The notes below the pieces were generated by a model. It saw nothing but the letters and a program-made list of their open reading frames with translations, was not told where the DNA came from and ran no database searches. Positions 5,943 to 11,428 of a stretch of DNA of 11,428 nucleotides are shown here, one piece after another. Both the position numbers and the translations under genes were made by a program. Position 1 is the first letter of the stretch. Each line of letters opens with the position of its first letter. Source of the stretch: Planctomycetota bacterium (lineage in GTDB: Bacteria; Planctomycetota; Phycisphaerae; Tepidisphaerales; Tepidisphaeraceae); assembly GCA_029777755.1 (NCBI GenBank), contig JAKORQ010000075.1, positions 1 through 11,428 on the forward strand, in the 5' to 3' direction.

Positions 5943-7859
5943 TCAGATTCCCAGCGGCGTGCGCGGCGGCTGCGGCTGAGTCGGCTCCTCAGGCGCCTGG
6001 ATCTCATCCGGCTCATAGCGGACGCGCTCTTTCACGTTGGCAAAGCTGAACCACTGCTGTTGCATCGGCATGTTCATGCGCTGCATGACCGACATGTCTA
6101 CCAGCGACGAGAGCATCGCAGTCTGGTTGCTGGTCCAGTCGGCCTTCACATCATCCAGACGGGCGACGATCACCCTGCCGTCCTGCTCAAGAGGAATGGC
6201 TGCTATCGGCTGCTCCTGGCCCTGGGCACGCAGTGAGAGCAGTTGCTCCATAGCCCTGCCCAGGAAGACATCGGTCGCTGCATCGCTCAGGTGCAGCCCG
6301 AACACGATGCCGAGCTGGCGGCTGATCAGGCCGGTATCGATCACCTGCTTCTTTGCCTCCTCCGCCGCGGTCATCAGCCCCCGCTCGCGGGCGGCGCTGA
6401 CAAACTGCTCGGCCGCCTGGCGGGCCAGCTCGAACGCCAGTTTTGTCTTCACATCCGACTCCACCTTGGCGCGAACCTCATCCAGCGAGGCGGGAGAATG
6501 CTCAGGCTCGAAGGCAGTGCGTCGGAAGATGTAAATGTTCGAATCCTCATCGCGCAAGGTCTGGGAGAACTGCCACAACTCCGGCACCTGCGGCAGGCCG
6601 GGCATAAACCGCAGCGCATCCTTGCGGCGCTGCTCAGTCAGCGTGGCATACATCGAGAACGGCACGCCGGCGCCGGTGGAGGCCTCGGCGATGCGGCCGA
6701 GCTGGCCAAACTCATTGGCCCCCAGCAGCGTACCCGAGGCTCCGAGGGTGATCTTCACCTTGAACTGCTCCTCAATCCGCTCGGAGAGCTTCTGCAGATA
6801 CTCGTAGCTGTCGAAAGGCACACCCAGGGAAGTCTGAGCCACTTCGCCCTGTTTGGCAGCCCTGAAGGTGTTCCAGTCGACGGTCAGGATCTGGTTGATC
6901 CGCGAGATGATCGCGGCCTGCTGGCGCTCAACCTCGGGAGCGATCACAGCCTCCAGCGCGTCCTGGGCAACCTCCTCGAACGGGCGAGTCGTGCTGGTCG
7001 GCTGGGTGGTTCCCTCGGATTGAGTGGTGGTTGAGTACAGGTGGGGATTGCGGATGTAGTGGCGGCGGGCGTCGACGCGCCACCGATCGGCCGGCTTGCT
7101 CGCTTCCACCGCGCGGCGAACCTCTTCCAGGGGGACCGCTACATACTGGATCTGGGCGCGATCGGGATAGCGATAGCCGAAACCGAAAGGATTATCCTCG
7201 GTCGCCGTTCCAGCGGTGGCGGGAAGCACGTCCTTGTACTTATTGAACTGCTCCTCAAGCTGCTGAGCGGTCGGCTGGGGAACCTGGCTGAGGAAGTCGG
7301 CCGAGCGGAAATCGACGGCCGCCATCTTCACCTGCTGCATGCGCGTGGCGATCTCGAAGTCGAGCATGGGCTTGCTGATGCGGATCGCGGAAAGCGCCCG
7401 GTCGAAGATCTGCTGGACCATCATCAGGTCGCGCAACGCATTGTTGACGTTGGTCGCCGCCACCGGGTCAGCCATGTCGATATCGGGCGCGATGATGAGG
7501 CTCTGGTGCTTGTCACGCAGCATCTCATCGGAAACGTACGCCCCATGCCTGCGGGCCTCGGCGACCAGCAGCGCGAACAGCTCGGAGTGCTGCTCCATCT
7601 CATCGACGGCAAACTGGCCAAGCTCATAGCTGACCGGCATCAGTCCAAACTGCGACTGGGTAAAGATCTTCTGGATGAGCAGATTCCAGTGAAAGGTCGC
7701 TCGCTGGACCTCTGAGGCGTAGAAAGCCTTGCCGTAGATCTTGCCGATCCTGTAGTCGCGGCCGCCGAGATTCTGCATCGGCAGCAGGAAGGCGACCATC
7801 AGGAAAGCGGCAGCGACAGCCAGCAGTTGACGGCGATATTGCTTGAGAAGGTTGTACAT
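5943..7859 (-). CDS. membrane-anchored SurA-N/PpiD-like periplasmic chaperone
   Basis: A 638-residue protein with a short basic N-terminus (MYNLLKQYRR), one membrane span (about 11-28), and a large periplasmic part, the architecture of PpiD. The segment IGKIYGKAFYASEVQRA (38-54) matches the start of SurA N-terminal domains (the I-x-x-V/I-N/Y-G-x-x-I/F pattern). The helical tract TAQQLEEQFNKYKDVL (197-212) and the strand AQIQYVAVP (235-243) follow as in the family. Residues 441-495 (NIYIFRRTAFEPEHSPASLDEV..., then a long helix) match the post-PPIase part of PpiD. A convincing parvulin PPIase core is not seen between these. The tail is Pro/Gln rich (621-636). The likely role is folding exported proteins. 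It lies 40 nt after the TPR gene and ends before a strong terminator, so the two form a unit. No good ribosome site precedes the ATG. Family membership is fairly sure; isomerase activity is doubtful. Confidence 0.8.
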   Translation of the reverse strand: MYNLLKQYRRQLLAVAAAFLMVAFLLPMQNLGGRDYRIGKIYGKAFYASEVQRATFHWNLLIQKIFTQSQFGLMPVSYELGQFAVDEMEQHSELFALLVAEARRHGAYVSDEMLRDKHQSLIIAPDIDMADPVAATNVNNALRDLMMVQQIFDRALSAIRISKPMLDFEIATRMQQVKMAAVDFRSADFLSQVPQPTAQQLEEQFNKYKDVLPATAGTATEDNPFGFGYRYPDRAQIQYVAVPLEEVRRAVEASKPADRWRVDARRHYIRNPHLYSTTTQSEGTTQPTSTTRPFEEVAQDALEAVIAPEVERQQAAIISRINQILTVDWNTFRAAKQGEVAQTSLGVPFDSYEYLQKLSERIEEQFKVKITLGASGTLLGANEFGQLGRIAEASTGAGVPFSMYATLTEQRRKDALRFMPGLPQVPELWQFSQTLRDEDSNIYIFRRTAFEPEHSPASLDEVRAKVESDVKTKLAFELARQAAEQFVSAARERGLMTAAEEAKKQVIDTGLISRQLGIVFGLHLSDAATDVFLGRAMEQLLSLRAQGQEQPIAAIPLEQDGRVIVARLDDVKADWTSNQTAMLSSLVDMSVMQRMNMPMQQQWFSFANVKERVRYEPDEIQAPEEPTQPQPPRTPLGI

Positions 7860-7899
7860 GCGTTGATTTGTGTAAGTGTTCTAACCGAAAATTCCGTCG

Positions 7900-8970
7900 C
7901 TACATTCCTGTTTTCTCACGGAGGCGCTGCTGCTCCCGGGCAGCGGTCGCCGCGATGGGAGTGCCCTTGTACTCTTCGGCCACCTCCGCGTAAAGCAGTG
8001 AGGCGCTCTTGAGATCGCCCAGCTCCTCCTGGATTTGCGCCACCCTGACCAGTGCCTCAGGAAGATTCTTCCTGTCGGGAGTCTGCCGGGCGACGGCCAC
8101 TGCCTTCATGTAGGCAAGGGCACAATCCTTTAAGGCGTCGGGAGATCGGTCCTTCAGTTGCTTGTCGGCGATGACGGCCAGGGCATACAGGGCCTGTGCC
8201 TGTTGCACAGGGTCAGTAAACAGGCGACGGTTGGCCTCGAGCTGATTGAGCGCCTTGGCATAATCTTCCTGGGCCATGGCAAGGCGGGCAATGCTCAGGT
8301 GGATGTCAGCTACAAGATAGGCAACGGCCGGGTCAGAAAGATCGCTGGGGATGGACTTGAGCAGTTCCTCGGCGACGGCCGAGGCACCGGCCAAATCCCC
8401 CTGTGCGCGGGTCACCTCCATGAGCAGGCTCAGGATCGCCTGGCGGGCAGAGGTGTTGCCGCCGGAGGAAGCAGCCCTCTTCAACTCGGCCGCGGCGGCT
8501 GAAAGTTGCCGGGCATCGGCGTTCTCGCCGACGGCAGGAACCGCCTGCATGGCGGCCTTGAGATCCTTGCCGGCAAGTTGCACGAAGGCGGTAGTCGCCA
8601 GGTCCAGCCGGCCCGCCCGATTGGCGGCCTGCAGGAAGCGAGGAAGGATCCAGTCCTTAAGCCACGGCTTGGTTGTGGTTTTCAGGGCTGCTGAGTATCC
8701 ATCGGCGGCGGCGGCATAGTCCTCCTCGGCGAACGCCTGGTCGGCCTTGGAGAACTCTGGCTCGTCGTCAACGGCGATGCGCGTCACGCGATCGGCGGGG
8801 ACAGGGTCAACCGCCCTGCCGGCGATGGTGAACTCAATGACACCATTGCGGTAACTTCGAATCTTGACGTCTTTGCGCTCGAGAGTGCCGACGAACACGG
8901 AATCGGCCATCGCCATGCCGCTAAGCAGCATGCCGGCCGCCGCAAATCCCAACCCTACACGTCTTCGCAT
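7900..8970 (-). CDS. secreted TPR-repeat protein
   Basis: A 356-residue exported protein of unknown function. The signal peptide is MRRRVGLGFAAAGMLLSGMAMA with cleavage likely before Asp. A small beta-rich domain follows (about 23-67, SVFVGTLERKDVKIRSYRNG...ADRVTRIAVDD), then helical repeats to the end. TPR-like units can be seen: FSKADQAFAEEDYAAAADGYSAAL, AYLVADIHLSIARLAMAQEDYAKALNQLEANRRLF, and ALVRVAQIQEELGDLKSASLLYAEVAEEYKGTP. The frame opens upstream to 9057, but the ATG at 8970 is preferred: GGAG (8977-8980) lies 6 nt before it and the signal peptide starts cleanly there; ATG 8982 is the alternative. It precedes the PpiD-like gene by 40 nt, so a joint role in periplasmic protein handling is possible. 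TPR proteins usually hold other proteins together; no enzymatic motif is visible. Confidence 0.85.
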   Translation of the reverse strand: MRRRVGLGFAAAGMLLSGMAMADSVFVGTLERKDVKIRSYRNGVIEFTIAGRAVDPVPADRVTRIAVDDEPEFSKADQAFAEEDYAAAADGYSAALKTTTKPWLKDWILPRFLQAANRAGRLDLATTAFVQLAGKDLKAAMQAVPAVGENADARQLSAAAAELKRAASSGGNTSARQAILSLLMEVTRAQGDLAGASAVAEELLKSIPSDLSDPAVAYLVADIHLSIARLAMAQEDYAKALNQLEANRRLFTDPVQQAQALYALAVIADKQLKDRSPDALKDCALAYMKAVAVARQTPDRKNLPEALVRVAQIQEELGDLKSASLLYAEVAEEYKGTPIAATAAREQQRLREKTGM

Positions 8971-9004
8971 TCGCAACTCCATGATCTGACCCATCAGAGC
9001 TGCG

Positions 9005-9033
9005 ATGATACCCGATCGACGTGTGCAAACCAG
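9005..9033 (-). promoter_or_regulatory. candidate promoter for the TPR-PpiD unit
   Basis: On the minus strand TATCAT (9005-9010; 5 of 6 to the -10 consensus) is preceded after 17 nt by CTGGTT (9028-9033), a poor -35. Transcription would begin near 8998, just ahead of the chosen ATG at 8970, which argues against the longer open frame starting at 9057. Confidence 0.3.
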
Positions 9034-9111
9034 AGCATTGGAGCGTTTGTCGGCCATCTTCGCGCTGGCCGTAACTGGCGCAGCATCTGGCTCTTAGCGA
9101 CCTCGAGCCAA

Positions 9112-9678
9112 TCAGTCCTGGATGGCCTCGAGAGCGACCGTCAGATGCACCTCATCGCCAACGCCCGGGAAAGGCTTCATGCCGTATTCCGTGCGATTGA
9201 TGGTGAATTGCGTCTCAAATCCGATACGGTTCTTGCCCTGGGGGTCCTGACCCTGGCCAGTCTTCTTCAGCGTGACGGTGATAGGCTTGGTTTCGCCATG
9301 CAGCGTGAGATCGCCGGTTACTTCGAGGGCATCCTCACTGGCCGGCTTAACGCTGGTGCTCTTGAAGGAGATGATGGCGAACTTCTCCACATCAAGGAAG
9401 TCAGCGCTGCGCAAATGCTGGTCGCGCTGCGGGACGGCAGTGTCGATGTTCTTGGCCTGCACCTGCACATCGAAGCTGCTGAGCGCCGGATTGGCAGCAT
9501 CGTACTCGACGGTGCCGGTTGCGCCATTGAATCGGCCGTAGGTGTTGCTGACGTCCAAGTGTTTGATGCTGAAGACGATGCTGGAGTGCACCGGGTCAAC
9601 CTTGTAGCTCTCCGCCCGTGCAGAGGACGCGAACCCAACGACGGATGCCAGAACCGAGAGGACCAGTTTCTTCGTCAT
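9112..9678 (-). CDS. YceI-family periplasmic lipid-binding-like protein
   Basis: A 188-residue exported protein. The signal peptide MTKKLVLSVLASVVGFASSARA should be cut before Glu23. The mature part shows the YceI pattern throughout: YKVDPVHSSIVFSIKHL at the start, GRFNGATGTVEYD, the D-x-x-V-P-QRDQHLRSADFLDVEKF helix region (about 78-100), ISFKST, VTGDLTLHGETKPITV (119-134), and IGFETQFTINRTEYGM (152-167). YceI proteins form a lipocalin-like barrel that binds isoprenoid-type lipids (polyisoprenoid-binding protein TT1927b is the structural reference). Length is normal. AAGGAG stands 8 nt before the ATG, a very good ribosome site. A possible 20-codon ORF ends by overlapping this start (ATGA). 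The ligand in this organism is unknown; no cytochrome b561 partner is adjacent, though yceI often has one. Confidence 0.95.
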   Translation of the reverse strand: MTKKLVLSVLASVVGFASSARAESYKVDPVHSSIVFSIKHLDVSNTYGRFNGATGTVEYDAANPALSSFDVQVQAKNIDTAVPQRDQHLRSADFLDVEKFAIISFKSTSVKPASEDALEVTGDLTLHGETKPITVTLKKTGQGQDPQGKNRIGFETQFTINRTEYGMKPFPGVGDEVHLTVALEAIQD

Positions 9679-9737
9679 GTATCGTTCTCCTTCTGGATGA
9701 TCCTAGGAGCCTCAGCTGATGTTTCGTCCAGCGTCAC
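9675..9737 (-). other. candidate 20-codon leader ORF overlapping yceI start
   Basis: In the 118-nt gap before yceI, a GTG at 9737 has GGGGAG (9746-9751) 8 nt upstream and opens a frame of 20 codons (MTLDETSAEAPRIIQKENDT) that ends with TGA at 9675-9677. That stop shares bases with the yceI ATG in an ATGA overlap, the usual form of translational coupling. The peptide is not hydrophobic and resembles nothing I know. The frame also stays open upstream beyond the GTG to a GTG 48 codons before the stop. It may be chance; no comparative evidence is available. Confidence 0.25.
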
Positions 9738-9796
9738 GCGGAAAGCTCCCCGGGCGAGCGCCACTGGCAGCAGTTCGACTTGGTCGAGGAGATCGC

Positions 9797-10618
9797 TCAG
9801 TTGCTGAATTGGATGTCCCACTTGTCGCTGCGGTACTGGCCGCGGATCTGGATGCCTGGGCCGCCGTGACGATGCTGGCGCTGAATCGGGCCGGGAATGA
9901 TGATATAGGGATATCCCCAGCCATACACGCCATAGGCGGGATACCAGCGCGAGGAATCGCGATTGGAGCGACGACGATACTCATTAAGTTCCTCAGAGAA
10001 GCGATCGGGATTCTCCAGCGCCCACTCAAGATCGGATCCCGCGTACTGCGCGCCAGCGACCGGCTGCTGTTGACTAACCGCCGGGGATGGAGCGTTCGCA
10101 GCAGCCCTGGGAGCCAGAGGCGGTGCGGGAGTGCTTGCCTGCGATTCAAACAACATCCTCACCTGCTCTACCAGCGCTGTCTTGATCTGGAGTAGATCTG
10201 TCGGCTGCCCCGTGACCTTTACGTTGTGAATGACAGTCTCCGATGGCTGATGCACGACCGCCACGCTGACCTCAAGCTTGAGGTCATCCCCCACGCAGCG
10301 CCCATTGAGCACATAGTCGGCCTGCGCCGGCTGCGTGCTGGCATCAGCTGGGATGGGCCTCACTCCTGCCAGGCCTTCCAATTCACTCTGGAGGGATCGC
10401 TGGAAGCTTCTACCCAGCCAGTCGGGGAGTTTGCCGCCAGTAACTTCAAAGGGATTCACCTGGATAGTTGATGCAGCTCGTGAAACAGGCGTGTCGGGAG
10501 GTTGCGCCACTTGCGCAGCGGGAGGAATCGTTGGATCGACCTCGTCGGCCCGCAAAGGCTCGGCGGCGGAGAGCAATCCGCACGTGAACAGCCCCGCTGT
10601 AACGATCATCCAACGCAT
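9797..10618 (-). CDS. secreted protein with TolB-N/FlgO-like domain and aromatic/His-rich tail
   Basis: A 273-residue exported protein I do not recognise as a named family. It begins with a signal peptide (MRWMIVTAGLFTCGLLSA..., cut near residue 19 or 24) and a Pro/Ala linker. Residues about 50-158 look like the fold shared by TolB N-terminal, FlgO and CsgG-type domains: NPFEVTGGKLPDWLGRSFQR, then SLQSELEGLAGVRPI, then ADYVLNGRCVGDDLKLEVSV (alternating strand), and TDLLQIKTALVEQVRMLF. This is pattern reading, not a search result. A second Pro/Ala/Gln linker follows, then a C-terminal part rich in Tyr, Trp, Gly, Pro and His (about 224-267, WYPAYGVYGWGYPYIIIPGP). The ATG at 10618 is preferred over the GTG at 10627, because GAGG (10627-10630) lies 8 nt before it. 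A near-perfect promoter -10 sits upstream. Envelope or outer-membrane assembly is a guess. Confidence 0.72.
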   Translation of the reverse strand: MRWMIVTAGLFTCGLLSAAEPLRADEVDPTIPPAAQVAQPPDTPVSRAASTIQVNPFEVTGGKLPDWLGRSFQRSLQSELEGLAGVRPIPADASTQPAQADYVLNGRCVGDDLKLEVSVAVVHQPSETVIHNVKVTGQPTDLLQIKTALVEQVRMLFESQASTPAPPLAPRAAANAPSPAVSQQQPVAGAQYAGSDLEWALENPDRFSEELNEYRRRSNRDSSRWYPAYGVYGWGYPYIIIPGPIQRQHRHGGPGIQIRGQYRSDKWDIQFSN

Positions 10619-10638
10619 AAGCACCACCTCGCTAACGA

Positions 10639-10666
10639 ATTATAAAGCCATGACGGGTGGTTGCAC
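10639..10666 (-). promoter_or_regulatory. candidate promoter for the secreted-protein gene
   Basis: On the minus strand a perfect TATAAT (10639-10644) is preceded after 16 nt by GTGCAA (10661-10666), which matches the -35 consensus at 3 of 6 bases. The start would be near 10632, giving a leader of about 14 nt that still includes the GAGG ribosome site before the ATG at 10618. Confidence 0.45.
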
Positions 10667-10671
10667 GTCCT

Positions 10672-10723
10672 GGCAGCGTAGCGGCGTCGGTTGCGCCTGT
10701 TTTGGCAGGCAGGCATCGCTGCC
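10672..10723. repeat. nested inverted repeats in the divergent intergenic region
   Basis: Between the divergent secreted-protein gene and htpX, GGCAGCG (10672-10678) is the complement of CGCTGCC (10717-10723), and inside them GCCTG (10695-10699) is the complement of CAGGC (10706-10710). They sit directly upstream of the minus-strand promoter candidate. They might be an operator, a structured leader on the htpX side, or chance in GC-rich DNA. The rest of this 263-nt gap holds no gene I can support, and I could not place an htpX promoter. Confidence 0.3.
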
Positions 10724-10881
10724 GCTGACAATTCTGAAATACTTTCTCCGCGGGGAATTACCGGTTTTGCATGTGAGTTATTCCTCATGAAGCTGCAACC
10801 CGCGAACTGGTCCGGATTTTGTAAGTTTGGATAGGCAGTAGCGCGGGATGACTCCAGCGCGATAGCAGGAGCTTTGCAAGG

Positions 10882-11428
10882 ATGAGTAAGTTCTACAACA
10901 ACATGAAAACCGCCCTGTTGCTGGGGCTGCTCACGGCGTTGATCCTGTGGATCGGGTCAATGTTTGGACGGGACGGACTTTACATTGCCCTGATCATGGC
11001 GGGGATCACTAACTTCGTGGCATTCTTCTTCAGCGACAAGATCGCTCTGATGTCCATGCGTGCACAGGAAGTTGGACCTGACCATGAGCTTTACCAGATC
11101 GTGGCCGACCTGGCCCGGCGCGCGAATATGCCCATGCCAAGGGTATATGTCTCGCCGGCGGCCGCGCCCAACGCCTTTGCCACCGGGCGCAATCCCAACA
11201 ATGCCGCTGTCTGCGCCACTGCCGGGCTGCTCCAGATGCTGGATCGCAACGAGATTGCCGGCGTGATGGCCCATGAGCTGGCGCATGTGAGGCATCGCGA
11301 CATCCTGATCCAGTCGGTGGCAGCGACCATAGGCGGCGCCATCAGCATGCTGGGATACCTATTCATGTTCGGCGGCGGGCGAAGCGACGATGATGAAGGA
11401 GCAAACCCGATCGCCGGCCTGCTGGTGC
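10882..11428 (+). CDS. htpX: membrane zinc metalloprotease HtpX, 3'-partial (first 182 residues)
   Basis: HtpX is an M48-family protease of the inner membrane that degrades misfolded membrane proteins, in parallel with FtsH. The window ends inside the gene. It starts MSKFYNNMKTALLLGLLTAL with two membrane spans (about 9-27 and 33-51), then the cytoplasmic catalytic part: PRVYVSPAAAPNAFATGRNP (86-105), a family hallmark, and the zinc-binding HELAH (131-135, bases 11272-11286) followed by RHRD. The third zinc ligand, a Glu, would lie beyond the window. A further hydrophobic stretch begins near 143-163. AGGAG (10867-10871) lies 10 nt before the ATG, a little far but acceptable. It is divergent from the secreted-protein gene. 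HtpX is often stress-induced; no heat-shock or extracytoplasmic sigma site could be recognised upstream. Identification is secure. Confidence 0.97.
   Translation, partial: MSKFYNNMKTALLLGLLTALILWIGSMFGRDGLYIALIMAGITNFVAFFFSDKIALMSMRAQEVGPDHELYQIVADLARRANMPMPRVYVSPAAAPNAFATGRNPNNAAVCATAGLLQMLDRNEIAGVMAHELAHVRHRDILIQSVAATIGGAISMLGYLFMFGGGRSDDDEGANPIAGLLV

Noticed and set aside
9088..9110. Hairpin TGGCTC/GAGCCA just after yceI as a terminator
   Set aside because: Only 6 bp with an 11-nt loop and no T run in the yceI direction; not strong enough to call.
9145..9807. 220-residue plus-strand ORF opposite yceI
   Set aside because: It is the antisense frame of a clear YceI gene with signal peptide and strong ribosome site.
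10787..10834. 15-codon ORF upstream of htpX as a leader peptide
   Set aside because: It has no ribosome site before its ATG and ends about 50 nt before htpX without coupling.

Overview
The window is a chromosomal housekeeping segment from a GC-rich, double-membraned bacterium. Several proteins carry signal peptides, and there is a periplasmic-type PpiD/SurA-like chaperone, a YceI protein and HtpX. Three things make me lean towards Planctomycetota (perhaps Phycisphaerae): the large membrane-anchored SurA-N protein, the TPR protein with an unfamiliar secreted N-terminal domain, and a solo STAS protein with a YISS-type acceptor site. That placement is inference; no rRNA or marker phylogeny is available here.

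Layout. (1) Positions 1-2812, plus strand: the 3' three quarters of lon, then a STAS-domain (anti-sigma-factor-antagonist type) protein 11 nt later, then a tandem ACT-domain protein 14 nt after that. This is probably one operon. (2) 2902-3300, minus strand: an HU/IHF-family DNA-binding protein with an acidic C-terminal tail, convergent with the lon operon, with a plausible promoter behind it. (3) 3301-3910: about 610 nt in which I find no convincing gene, only hairpins. (4) 3911-5786, minus strand: a metallophosphoesterase, a tRNA-Glu(TTC) and a PAP2 phosphatase. The tRNA appears to have its own promoter, lying in the end of the metallophosphoesterase gene, and is followed by a good hairpin terminator. 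(5) 5943-8970, minus strand: a secreted TPR protein followed 40 nt later by a PpiD/SurA-like anchored chaperone, closed by a very clear intrinsic terminator at 5856-5893. (6) 9112-10618, minus strand: a secreted protein with a TolB-N/FlgO-like domain and an aromatic/His-rich tail, then a YceI-family protein. A possible 20-codon leader ORF overlaps the yceI start. (7) 10882-end, plus strand: the first 182 codons of the membrane zinc protease htpX, divergent from region 6.

The recurring theme is protein quality control and the cell envelope: Lon in the cytoplasm, HtpX in the inner membrane, a PpiD-like chaperone in the periplasm, and several exported proteins. No CRISPR array, insertion sequence, phage gene, toxin-antitoxin pair or obvious defence system is visible. 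I see no clear undescribed multi-gene system. The most notable points are the lon-STAS-ACT grouping, the acidic-tailed HU, the PpiD-like protein without a recognisable parvulin core, the candidate leader ORF before yceI, and the structured non-coding stretch at 3301-3910.
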